From: JAGRKR01 sp041397725
GTDB taxonomy: Bacteria > Pseudomonadota > Alphaproteobacteria > Rhizobiales > Hyphomicrobiaceae
NCBI GenBank assembly: GCA_041397725.1
Contig: JAWKVZ010000015.1
Coordinates: forward strand, 1-16,041
Direction: 5' to 3'
DNA: 16,041 nucleotides
Positions 1-8,270 of the stretch are shown piece by piece; position 1 is the stretch's first letter; each line of letters starts with the position of its first letter. Position numbers and translations under genes: made by a program. The notes beneath the pieces were generated by a model that did no database searches, was not told where the DNA came from, and saw only the letters and a list, made by a program, of their open reading frames with translations.

Positions 1-728
1 ACCTCTGGACGGCCGCGGTCGATGCGCTCGTGCATCTCCGGAGGACGCCGTTCCACAGCCGCCTGCCCCTCGCCGGTGGCGGCGAGCATATCGTGCCGGC
101 GTTCGACGAGCCCGCGCTGATGATCGAGCTCGAATTGCTGCTCGACTGGTATTGGCCTGCCGTCACGGGGTCGCTCCCGCGCGAGGAGCTTCGCGCCGAG
201 TTCGTGAGCCTGTGGCGCGAGGCGCTGGCGCCGATCGCTGAGACGCCACCCGGCTGGGTGATCCGCGACTACCATTCGCCGAATCTCATGTGGCTGCCCG
301 AGCGCGCAGGCCATCGACGCGTCGGCGTGCTCGACTTCCAGGATGCGCTCGCCGGGCACCCGGCCTACGACCTCGTCTCGCTGCTCCAGGATGCGCGCCT
401 GACCGTGCCGGCGGAGCTCGAGGCCGCGCTGCTGGACCGCTATTGCGCCAGCGTGGCCGCCGACGAGCAGGACTTCGCGGCGTCGGCCTTCCGGCGCGCC
501 TATGCCGTTCTCGGCGCCCAGCGCAATACCAAGATCCTCGGCATCTTCGCACGACTGGCGCGGCGCGACGGCAAGCCCGGATACCTCGCACACGTGCCGC
601 GCCTGTGGAGCTACCTCGCACGCGATCTTGCCCATCCCGATCTGGCGCGGCTCCAGGCCTGGTACGATCGTCATTTCGACGCCGGCTTGCGCCAGCGCAC
701 ACCCGACAGCGGCAGAGGACCTGCATGA
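1..728 (+). CDS. amgK: AmgK-type anomeric sugar kinase (aminoglycoside phosphotransferase fold), N-terminus cut by window edge
   Basis: The frame is open from base 3 to the TGA at 726-728 and gives 241 residues. A GTG at 30 lies inside the frame and is not needed as a start, because the protein continues off the left edge. The sequence shows the aminoglycoside-phosphotransferase (choline-kinase-like) C-lobe: the catalytic loop RDYHSPNLMWLP has its catalytic Asp at base 267 and the metal-binding Asn at 282, and the metal site LDFQDA has its Asp at 333. The HPAYDLVSLLQDAR stretch that follows is typical of AmgK. Known members phosphorylate the anomeric hydroxyl of N-acetylmuramic acid and GlcNAc in peptidoglycan recycling, and the product is used by MurU, whose gene overlaps this one by 4 bases (ATGA). 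AmgK proteins are usually about 330-350 residues, so roughly 100 are missing. In many alphaproteobacteria the missing end is preceded by, or fused to, a TsaE domain; that cannot be seen here. The family is clear; substrate specificity is inferred from the neighbour. Confidence 0.88.
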   Translation, partial: LWTAAVDALVHLRRTPFHSRLPLAGGGEHIVPAFDEPALMIELELLLDWYWPAVTGSLPREELRAEFVSLWREALAPIAETPPGWVIRDYHSPNLMWLPERAGHRRVGVLDFQDALAGHPAYDLVSLLQDARLTVPAELEAALLDRYCASVAADEQDFAASAFRRAYAVLGAQRNTKILGIFARLARRDGKPGYLAHVPRLWSYLARDLAHPDLARLQAWYDRHFDAGLRQRTPDSGRGPA

Positions 729-1486
729 CGCGACGGCCGACCGCAAAGACGGCGAAGCGCAGCGCCGGCGCGCGCCCGACCACCGCCATGGTGCTGGGCG
801 CCGGGCTCGGCAAGCGCATGCGCCCGCTCACCGACACCATGCCCAAGCCGCTCGTCAGCGTCGCCGGGCGCCCGCTGATCGACCACGTGCTCGACCGTCT
901 CGCGGACGCCGGCATCACCCGCGCCGTCGTCAACGTGCACTACCAGGCGGACCAGCTCGAGGCTCACCTTGCCGGCCGCAAGCGCCCCGGGATCGTTATC
1001 TCCGACGAGCGCGACCGCCTGCTCGACACCGGTGGCGGCGTCCTGAAGGCGCTGCCCCTGCTCGGCTCCGCACCCTTCGTGGTGCACAACTCGGATTCGA
1101 TCTGGATCGAAGGCATCGGCTCGAGCCTCGACCGGCTGATGCGCGTCTACGATCCCGAGCGGATGGACGCGCTGCTCCTGCTCGCGCTCGGCGCCACCAG
1201 CGTCGGCTACGACGGGTTTGGCGACTTCCTCATGGACCGCAACGGTCTGCTCCAGCGGCGGCCGGAGCGCCAGTTGACCCCGTTCGTCTTCATGGGCGTC
1301 TCGATCCTGCATCCGCGGGCGCTCGCCGGCTTCGCGCCGGGCATATTCTCGCTCAACGCCGTGTGGGATGCCGCGATCGCGAAGAAGCGCGTCTACGGCG
1401 TGCGCCATGACGGCATCTGGATGCATGTGGGCACCCCCGAGGCCATCGGCGAGGCAGAGGCGGCCATGACCGGGCAGATCCTATGA
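725..1486 (+). CDS. murU: MurU-type nucleotidyltransferase (N-acetylmuramate 1-phosphate uridylyltransferase)
   Basis: This is a 253-residue sugar-phosphate nucleotidyltransferase. The nucleotide-binding signature GAGLGKRMRPLT lies at residues 25-36, followed by the conserved MPKPLV. The HNSDSIW motif carries the presumed metal-binding Asp at residue 124, and DTGGGV precedes it. By family knowledge MurU joins UTP with MurNAc-1-phosphate to give UDP-MurNAc, which re-enters peptidoglycan synthesis in the cytoplasm and bypasses de novo MurA/MurB. The partner kinase AmgK lies directly upstream, and the two genes overlap by ATGA, so translation is probably coupled. The start at 725 is favoured by an AGAGGA ribosome site at 714-719. 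A later in-frame ATG at 788 would begin right at the core fold and trim a basic 21-residue leader. The general family is certain; MurU rather than another mannose-1-phosphate-guanylyltransferase-like enzyme rests on the AmgK pairing. Confidence 0.88.
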   Translation: MTRRPTAKTAKRSAGARPTTAMVLGAGLGKRMRPLTDTMPKPLVSVAGRPLIDHVLDRLADAGITRAVVNVHYQADQLEAHLAGRKRPGIVISDERDRLLDTGGGVLKALPLLGSAPFVVHNSDSIWIEGIGSSLDRLMRVYDPERMDALLLLALGATSVGYDGFGDFLMDRNGLLQRRPERQLTPFVFMGVSILHPRALAGFAPGIFSLNAVWDAAIAKKRVYGVRHDGIWMHVGTPEAIGEAEAAMTGQIL

Positions 1487-1504
1487 CGAACGGACCCATC
1501 GGCC

Positions 1505-4500
1505 ATGACGACTCCTGAGCCGCCCCCTCGCATCTTCTCGATCGGGTCGGGCCGACCCTTTCTGCAGGTGCTCGTGCGCGCACTGCTCGCCGGCGATCTA
1601 CCGGAGCCCGGCGGGCGGCGACCGAGCCCGCTCGAGCTCGCCGACGTCACGCTCATCCTGCCGACGCGGCGCGCCGTCCGCGCCGTCCAGGAGGCGTTCC
1701 TGGCGGCCGGGGCGCAGCGCGCGCTCCTGCTGCCACGCATCCGCCCCATCGGCGACGGCGACGAGGACCATGGCCTGCTCGCTGGGCTGGCGAGCGCCGC
1801 CCCCGACATCGGCGACGAGCCGCCCGCCATCGACGAGCTCGCACGGCGGCTCGTGCTGACACAGCTCGTGCTCGCGTGGGACGCCGCAAAGCGCCGTGCC
1901 GCCGCGATGGACGAGCCGGAGCAGCCCGTTCTGCCGCCGCGCAGCCCCGCGCAGGCGGCCGCCCTCGCTGGCGATCTCGCCCGGCTCATGGACGGCATCG
2001 AGACGGAAGACGCCAGCCTGGCGAGCCTCGCGACGCTGGTACCCGACTCGCTCTCGGAGCATTGGCAGGCGACACTCGACTTCCTCAAGATCGTGACGGA
2101 GCACTGGCCGGCCTACCTGAGCGAGCAGGGCGTGTGCTCTCCGGCGAGCCGGCGCAACGCGCTCATTCGCGCCGAGGCCGAGCGGTTGGCGAAGCATCCT
2201 CCGGCCGGACCGGTCATCGTCGCCGGCGTCACCGGCAGCATCCCGGCAACCGTCGAGTTGATGCGGGTGGTGGCGACGCTGCCGCACGGAGCCATTGTGC
2301 TGCCCGCCCTCGACATGCATCTCGACGAGGAGAGCTGGCAGGCCATCGTGCCCGACCACCCCGAGCATCCCCAATACGGACTAGCCAAGCTGCTCACCGC
2401 GCTTGGCGTCAGCAGGCAGCAGGTCCGGAGGTTGCCGGGCGACGACGAGAACGCACCAGCGCGCCTGCGCCAGGCGCTCGTCAGTGAGGCCATGCGCCCG
2501 GCCGGCACGACACACCTGTGGCACCCCTTTATCGCCACGACCGCTGTCGAGCAGATGCGCGCGGCGCTCGCCGGCATGACGCTGCTCGAGGCGCCGAGCG
2601 CGCAGGACGAGGCGGAGGCGATCTCGCTCATTCTGAGAGAAGCCGCCGAGATCCCCGGCAAGACGGCCGCGCTCGTGACACCCGACCGGCTGCTGGCCCG
2701 CCGCGTGGCCATCCGGCTGGAGGCCTGGGGTCTCAGGGTGGACGACTCCGCCGGCCGCCCCATTGCCAAGACGGTGCCGGGGACGTTCCTCGAGCTCGTC
2801 CTCGACGCGGTCGCCACGCGCTTCGAGCCGGTCGCGCTGATGGCGCTGCTCAAGCATCCGTTGGCGCGGCTCGGCCTGCCGGCCGCCGACGTCCGGCGCA
2901 GCGCCCGCGCGCTCGAGATCATCGCTTTTCGCGCGCCCTATCTGGGCGAGGGGCTGGATGGCATCTCCCAGGCCATCGAGCGCGCCGAGCGCGAGACCTC
3001 CGACGGCCAGAGACGCGGCAAGGCGCTCGACCGGCTGTGGCCGGCGGACTGGGCGTCCGCACGCGATCTCGTTGCGCGCCTCGCCGAGGCCTTCGCGCCG
3101 CTCGAGACGCTCTTTCGCAGCGACGAACCGGATACGCTCGCAGCACTCGCCGCCGCCCACGTCACGGTCGCCGAGGCAATGGCGAGACTGCCCGACGACG
3201 AGCCCGGCCTGCTCTGGCACGGGGAGGCCGGCGAAGCCGCCGCTCTCATCCAGGCCCGCCTCATGGACGCGCAACTCGCCGCGCCCGAGGTGCGTGCGGT
3301 CGACTACCCCGATCTCTACCGCGCACTCATCACCGGAACCGCCGTGCGCCCGCGCGTGCCCGTACACCCCCGCATCTTCATCTGGGGTCCCTTCGAGTCT
3401 CGGCTGCAGCAGACGGACGTCATGGTGCTCGGCGGCCTCAACGAAGGGACGTGGCCCGAGTCCGCCGACCCCGGCCCCTGGCTCAACCGTCCCATGCGTC
3501 AGCAGCTCGGCCTGCCACAGCCGGAAGAGGTGATCGGCCATGCGGCCCACGATGTCGCGACCATGCTGGGCGCACCAGTCGTCGTCCTGACCCGAGCCGC
3601 CAAGGTGGACGGCGTGCCTGCGGTGCCGTCGCGCTGGCTACTGCGCCTCAACGCCCTGCTCGGCGGGCTCGATCTTGCCGGCGCCATCGCTCCGCGACCG
3701 GAGGCTCCCTGGCTGCACTGGGCGCGCCAACGCGACCACACCAGGGAGCGGATCCGCATCGGCCGGCCGGCGCCCTGCCCGCCGCTCGCCGCCCGGCCGA
3801 GACGCATCAGCGTCACCGATGTCGAGCGCTGGATCGCCAATCCCTATGCCATCTTTGCCCGCCACGTGCTGGGCCTCCAGCCGATGCCACCGCTCGGCGA
3901 CGGACCTGGGGCGCGCGAACGCGGCCAGATCATTCACGCCGTCCTCGGGCGCTTCGCCACGGACCACCCGGCAGCCCTGCCGAACGACATCGCCGGGGCC
4001 GTGCGCAACCTCGGCGACGCCATCCTCGGCGCATACCTGGCGAGCCCGCGCGTACGGGCGTTCTGGCGGCCGCGCCTCGCGCGCTTTGCGGACTGGTTCG
4101 GTGAGACTGAGCCGGCACGCCGGCAGGGCGTCACGCGCGTACTCGCGGAAGTGTCGGGCCGTCACCGCATCGAGGCGCCCGCGGGGCCGTTCACGCTCAC
4201 GGCGCGTGCCGACCGGCTCGACATCGGCAGCGACGGCGCCCTCGCGATCACCGACTACAAGACCGGCAATCCGCCCCCCCGCGAGCGCGTGACATCGCTC
4301 AAGGCTCCGCAGCTTCCCCTCGAAGCCGCGATCGCCTTGCTCGGCGGCTTCCCCGACGTAGCCGGCACGAGGATCACGAACCTCCGCTACATTGCCGCCA
4401 AGGGTGGCGAGCCGCCGGGCGCCGCGCTCGAGATCGACGGCGACCCGAAGGCCCTCGCCGAAGACGCGCTGAAGGCCTTCACGACGCTCGTCACGCTCTT

Positions 4501-4621
4501 CGACGACGAGGCGACCGCCTACAAGGCCGTGCGGCGGCCGGGCTTCGACTACACGTTCGACGACTTTGCCCACCTGGCGCGCGTGGCCGAGTGGTCGAGC
4601 GGCGACGATGGCGAGGGCTAG
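1505..4621 (+). CDS. addB: Double-strand break repair protein AddB (alphaproteobacterial type)
   Basis: This 1038-residue protein is the AddB subunit of the AddAB helicase-nuclease, which processes DNA double-strand ends for RecA loading. In studied systems AddB recognises the Chi-like sequence and cuts one strand. Visible marks are the N-terminal block ILPTRRAVRAVQEAFL, the alphaproteobacterial LLPRIRPIGD block, the GLNEGTWP motif at residues 644-651, and a C-terminal PD-(D/E)XK nuclease ending in ITDYKTGNPP with Asp917 and Lys919; an upstream ARADRLD supplies the earlier acidic residue. The position of a Walker A near the N-terminus reads GSGRPF, without GK[S/T], and only two cysteines are present in the whole protein. 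The [4Fe-4S] cluster known from Bacillus AddB is therefore absent. The gene starts 18 bases after murU with a weak ribosome site and ends 3 bases before addA. Length and blocks match alphaproteobacterial AddB, so the call is firm. Confidence 0.96.
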   Translation: MTTPEPPPRIFSIGSGRPFLQVLVRALLAGDLPEPGGRRPSPLELADVTLILPTRRAVRAVQEAFLAAGAQRALLLPRIRPIGDGDEDHGLLAGLASAAPDIGDEPPAIDELARRLVLTQLVLAWDAAKRRAAAMDEPEQPVLPPRSPAQAAALAGDLARLMDGIETEDASLASLATLVPDSLSEHWQATLDFLKIVTEHWPAYLSEQGVCSPASRRNALIRAEAERLAKHPPAGPVIVAGVTGSIPATVELMRVVATLPHGAIVLPALDMHLDEESWQAIVPDHPEHPQYGLAKLLTALGVSRQQVRRLPGDDENAPARLRQALVSEAMRPAGTTHLWHPFIATTAVEQMRAALAGMTLLEAPSAQDEAEAISLILREAAEIPGKTAALVTPDRLLARRVAIRLEAWGLRVDDSAGRPIAKTVPGTFLELVLDAVATRFEPVALMALLKHPLARLGLPAADVRRSARALEIIAFRAPYLGEGLDGISQAIERAERETSDGQRRGKALDRLWPADWASARDLVARLAEAFAPLETLFRSDEPDTLAALAAAHVTVAEAMARLPDDEPGLLWHGEAGEAAALIQARLMDAQLAAPEVRAVDYPDLYRALITGTAVRPRVPVHPRIFIWGPFESRLQQTDVMVLGGLNEGTWPESADPGPWLNRPMRQQLGLPQPEEVIGHAAHDVATMLGAPVVVLTRAAKVDGVPAVPSRWLLRLNALLGGLDLAGAIAPRPEAPWLHWARQRDHTRERIRIGRPAPCPPLAARPRRISVTDVERWIANPYAIFARHVLGLQPMPPLGDGPGARERGQIIHAVLGRFATDHPAALPNDIAGAVRNLGDAILGAYLASPRVRAFWRPRLARFADWFGETEPARRQGVTRVLAEVSGRHRIEAPAGPFTLTARADRLDIGSDGALAITDYKTGNPPPRERVTSLKAPQLPLEAAIALLGGFPDVAGTRITNLRYIAAKGGEPPGAALEIDGDPKALAEDALKAFTTLVTLFDDEATAYKAVRRPGFDYTFDDFAHLARVAEWSSGDDGEG

Positions 4622-4624
4622 CCC

Positions 4625-7600
4625 ATGAGCACGAGCGCGGACGCCCCCCTGGACATCGCGCAGGCGCGCGACGAAACCCGACGCAACCAGGCCGGCGCGG
4701 CCGATCCGGCCGTCTCCGCCTGGGTGGCCGCCAACGCCGGCGCCGGCAAGACGCACGTGCTGACCCAGCGCGTGCTCCGCCTGCTCGTGGCCGACACGTC
4801 GCCCGAGCGCATTCTCTGCCTCACCTACACCAAGGCGGCCGCGGCCGAGATGTCACGCCGCGTCTTCGCCATGCTGGCCGAGTGGGTGACGGCGGACGAG
4901 ACGACGCTCGCCGGCAAGCTCACTGCGTTGCTGGGACGCCCTGCGGCTCCCGCCGAGACGGGACGGGCGCGCCAGCTCTTCGCCCGCGCCATCGAGACGC
5001 CCGGCGGTCTCAAGGTGCAGACCATCCACGCCTTCGCCGAGCGCCTGCTGCAACGCTTCCCGCTCGAGGCCGGCATCGCCCCGCATTTCACCGTGCTCGA
5101 CGAGGCGCTGGCGTCCGAACTCATGCAGCAGGCCATCGACGGCATGCTGGCGGAGGCTGCCCCCGGCACGGGACCGCTGGCCGAGGCGCTCGGCGTCGTC
5201 GTCGCCTACGCAGCCGAGGCCGGTTTCGACTCCATTTTGCGCAGCGCCGTCAAGGAGCGGGGCTGGATCGAAGTCTTGCGCCGGCTCGAGACGGAGGAGG
5301 GCGATCCTCTCGCCGCCGCCGCCGATGCCTACCGCGCGGCGATGGGCATCCGAGCGGGCATCGACGAAGGCGATCTCGACAGGGAAGCAGCGGCGCTGCT
5401 CACCGATGCCACACTGGCCCACGCCGCGCGCGTGCTGGGCGACAGCGGCACGCAGGACAAGGATCTTGCCAGCGCGCTCGCCGCTGCCCGGCAGGCCGGC
5501 GATATCCCGCTCCGCCTGCAACACTTGCGCACGGCACTGCTCACGAGCGCGGGCGCGCCACGTTCCGACAGCCGGTTCATCACGAAGGCCATCCGCGTGG
5601 CGGAGCCGGGCCTGACCACGGCCCTCTGCACGGCGCGGGACAGACTGGCGGAGCTCCAGATCGAGCGAGCTGGCGTCCGGCTCGTCACCGCCACGCTCGC
5701 CCTGCTGCGGCTCGCCGACGCCACCATGCAGCGCTACACCGATGCCAAGGCCCGCCGCGCCGCGCTCGACTTCGACGATCTGCTCCTGTCGACCTGGTCC
5801 CTGCTCTCGGCACGGGACTCGACGGAATGGGTGCTCTTCAAGCTCGACGGTGGCCTCGATCACATCCTCGTCGACGAGGCCCAGGACACGAGCCGCCTGC
5901 AATGGCGCATCGTCGAGGCGCTGGCGAACGAGTTCTTCTCCGGCAGCGGCGCGCGCGACACGCCGCGCACCATTTTCGCGGTGGGCGACGAGAAGCAGTC
6001 GATCTATGGCTTCCAGGGCGCCGTGCCGGAGATGTTCGCCGAGATGGCGAAGGCATTCGAGCAAATGACGCAAGGTGCCGGCGCGGGCTGGCGCCAGGTG
6101 CCGCTGACGCTCTCCTTCCGCTCGACGGCGCCCGTTCTGGAAGCCGTCGACCGCGTCTTCTCGGATCCCGCTCGCACGCCTGGTCTCGACAGCGGCAGGG
6201 ACAAGGTGCGCCACGCCGCCAATCGCATCGGCCAAGCCGGAGTGGTCGAGCTCTGGCCCACGGAAAAGCCGGTGGAGAGCAATCCGGGCGCCGCCTTCGC
6301 GCCGTTCTCCGATACGGCCGCCAAATCGCCCGCCGTCCGGCTCGCCGAGCGCATCGCCGATCATATCGCCGGCTGGCTTTCCCGCAGCGAGATGCTCGCC
6401 TCCCAGGCGCGGCCGATCCGGCCGGGCGACATCCTCATCCTCGTGCGCAAACGCCAGCCGTTCGCCGAGCCGATGGTGCGGGCGCTGAAAGCGCGGGACA
6501 TTCCCGTCGCCGGCTCCGACCGGATCGTGCTGACCGAGCAGATCGCCATCATGGACCTGATGGCCCTCGGCGAATTCCTGACCATGCCCGAGGACGACCT
6601 GGCGCTCGCCAGCGTCCTGAAGAGCCCACTCTTCGGGCTCGACGACGACGATCTCATGCGCATCGGGGTCGGTCGCAAGGGCTCGCTGTGGAGCGCACTG
6701 CTGGACCGCGCGGAAAGCGATGCCCGTCTCGCCGTTGCCGCAGGCGAGCTCAAGCGCTGGCGCGCGCGCGCCGACTTTACCCCGCCCTTCGAGTTCTTCG
6801 CCGCCCTGCTCGACACCGACAAGGGCCGCCAGCGCCTCCTTGCCCGGCTCGGACACGAAGCCGCCGACGCCATCGACGAGTTCCTGAGCCTCGCCATGGC
6901 CTATGACGAGAGCCATCCCCCCTCCCTCGCCGGCTTCCTGCACTGGCTCGCGGCGAGCCAGGCCGAGATCAAGCGCGACATGGAGCAGGGGCGCGACGAG
7001 GTGCGCGTCATGACGGTGCACGCGGCCAAGGGCCTGGAAGCGCCGATCGTGTTCCTGCCGGACACATGCGGCGCGCCCGCCATGGCGCGCAGCGGCCAGC
7101 TTGTGCCGCTGGTCGGCGGCGCCTGGCTCGCCGAGGCGCAGCCCCCCATGCTCTGGCCGGTGACCGGTACGCGCGCTGCCGCGGCCCTCGAGACAGCCAA
7201 GCGCCGAGTAGAAGAGCGCGAGCGCCAGGAAGCGAACCGCCTGCTCTACGTCGCCATGACGCGCGCGCGGGACCGGCTCTACGTTGCGGGTTTCGAAGGG
7301 AAGAGGGGGCCCGCCAAAGGCTGCTGGTACGAGCTCGTCGAGGCGGGGCTTGGCGGTGCCCTCGTCGAGGTCACCGATGCAGGAAGTGGCCCGGTGCGCC
7401 GCTTCGAGGCGCCGCAGAGCGGATCGCCCGATGGCAAGCCGCCGCCGGCTGCCGACGCGGCGCCCCCGGCAGCCCTCCCCGAATGGGCCGACCGGCGCGT
7501 ACCACGCGAGGAGACGACGACCATTCCGGTCGCGCCGTCGCGCCTTGCACCACTCGACGAAGATCCCGAGGTCGACGGCGAGCCGCCGCCGATGCCGACA

Positions 7601-8221
7601 CCGCCCCCGCAGGACGTGCCGCCCATCGTCTCGCCCCACGAGCTCGCGCGCGAGAACCGCTTCCTGCGCGGCACCCTCTCGCACGCTCTCCTGCAACACC
7701 TGCCCGCGTTGCCGCAGGCGGACTGGCGCCATGCCGCCACGGCCTTCGTGGATCGTCGCGGCAGGGCGCTGAGGCCGCGCGCGCGGAAAAGCATCGTCGA
7801 CGAGGTGCTGGCGGTCCTGAGCGATCCCGCGCTCGCCGCGCTGTTCGGCCCCGACAGCCGGGCCGAGGTGGCGATCGTGGCGGAGATCCAGCCGCCGTCG
7901 GGAAAAGGGGGCGCGCTCAGGATCTTCGGACAGCTCGACCGGTTGGCGCTCGTCGACGGTTGCGCGCTGATCGTCGACTACAAGACCAACCGGCCGCCGC
8001 CGCTCCGCCCCGAGGCAACGCCCGAAGCTTATCTGCTGCAAATGGCGGCCTACCGCCTCGCCGTTGCAAAAATCTTCGAGGTTTCAAGGGTCAGAGCCGC
8101 CATATTATGGACGGATGGCGCACGCATGATGGAGCTTCCCGAGGCGCTGCTCGATGGCGCCACATCACGGCTTTGGGAGAGAGCCAGCTCCGGCCTTGAC
8201 GCTCGGGTCCGTACTTCCTAG
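4625..8221 (+). CDS. addA: Double-strand break repair helicase-nuclease AddA (alphaproteobacterial type)
   Basis: This 1198-residue UvrD-family (superfamily 1A) helicase has a C-terminal nuclease and partners AddB in resecting double-strand ends. The helicase motifs appear in order: Walker A NAGAGKT at residues 37-43, TYTKAAAAEM about 66-75, Walker B VDEAQDT with Asp417 and Glu418, VGDEKQSIYGFQG at 453-465, SFRS with Arg499, MTVHAAKG at 796-803, and LLYVAMTRAR with Arg880. The nuclease domain follows a Pro/Ala-rich linker (about 927-1002) and shows GQLDRLAL (Asp1105) and IVDYKTNRPP (Asp1118, Lys1120). All catalytic residues of both activities are present, so the protein should be active. It starts 3 bases after addB, with a GCGAGGG ribosome site at 4611-4617. 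Near its 3' end (8084-8107) codon use changes abruptly to rare AT-rich codons, described separately as a possible promoter for trxA. Confidence 0.97.
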   Translation: MSTSADAPLDIAQARDETRRNQAGAADPAVSAWVAANAGAGKTHVLTQRVLRLLVADTSPERILCLTYTKAAAAEMSRRVFAMLAEWVTADETTLAGKLTALLGRPAAPAETGRARQLFARAIETPGGLKVQTIHAFAERLLQRFPLEAGIAPHFTVLDEALASELMQQAIDGMLAEAAPGTGPLAEALGVVVAYAAEAGFDSILRSAVKERGWIEVLRRLETEEGDPLAAAADAYRAAMGIRAGIDEGDLDREAAALLTDATLAHAARVLGDSGTQDKDLASALAAARQAGDIPLRLQHLRTALLTSAGAPRSDSRFITKAIRVAEPGLTTALCTARDRLAELQIERAGVRLVTATLALLRLADATMQRYTDAKARRAALDFDDLLLSTWSLLSARDSTEWVLFKLDGGLDHILVDEAQDTSRLQWRIVEALANEFFSGSGARDTPRTIFAVGDEKQSIYGFQGAVPEMFAEMAKAFEQMTQGAGAGWRQVPLTLSFRSTAPVLEAVDRVFSDPARTPGLDSGRDKVRHAANRIGQAGVVELWPTEKPVESNPGAAFAPFSDTAAKSPAVRLAERIADHIAGWLSRSEMLASQARPIRPGDILILVRKRQPFAEPMVRALKARDIPVAGSDRIVLTEQIAIMDLMALGEFLTMPEDDLALASVLKSPLFGLDDDDLMRIGVGRKGSLWSALLDRAESDARLAVAAGELKRWRARADFTPPFEFFAALLDTDKGRQRLLARLGHEAADAIDEFLSLAMAYDESHPPSLAGFLHWLAASQAEIKRDMEQGRDEVRVMTVHAAKGLEAPIVFLPDTCGAPAMARSGQLVPLVGGAWLAEAQPPMLWPVTGTRAAAALETAKRRVEERERQEANRLLYVAMTRARDRLYVAGFEGKRGPAKGCWYELVEAGLGGALVEVTDAGSGPVRRFEAPQSGSPDGKPPPAADAAPPAALPEWADRRVPREETTTIPVAPSRLAPLDEDPEVDGEPPPMPTPPPQDVPPIVSPHELARENRFLRGTLSHALLQHLPALPQADWRHAATAFVDRRGRALRPRARKSIVDEVLAVLSDPALAALFGPDSRAEVAIVAEIQPPSGKGGALRIFGQLDRLALVDGCALIVDYKTNRPPPLRPEATPEAYLLQMAAYRLAVAKIFEVSRVRAAILWTDGARMMELPEALLDGATSRLWERASSGLDARVRTS
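8082..8108 (+). promoter_or_regulatory. Putative internal promoter for trxA inside the 3' end of addA
   Basis: A TATTAT hexamer at 8103-8108 fits a -10 element. The best upstream partner is TTTCAA at 8082-8087, but the spacer is only 15 bases, shorter than the preferred 17. Support comes from addA codon use: within nine codons (8084-8110) addA uses TCA, AGG, AGA, ATA and TTA, all unusual for this GC-rich gene, as if the DNA were kept for another purpose. It would give trxA a leader of about 155 bases. The spacing is poor, so this is a tentative call. Confidence 0.3.
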
Positions 8222-8270
8222 TTACTTGCGATGCTCGTCCCGGACCGGGACCAATCTCAGGAGAACATGC

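Noticed and set aside
2381..4756. Long minus-strand frames opposite addB (389 and 372 residues)
   Set aside because: No family pattern, no start signals, and fully covered by the addB coding frame.
4591..6906. A 771-residue plus-strand frame overlapping the addB end and addA
   Set aside because: Its composition is dominated by Arg, Ala, His and Gly, typical of a shifted frame in GC-rich DNA, and it conflicts with addA.
4853..8041. A 1062-residue open frame on the minus strand opposite addA
   Set aside because: It is a shadow of the codon pattern of a GC-rich gene. It has no recognisable motifs and no ribosome site, and the plus-strand frame carries all helicase and nuclease motifs.
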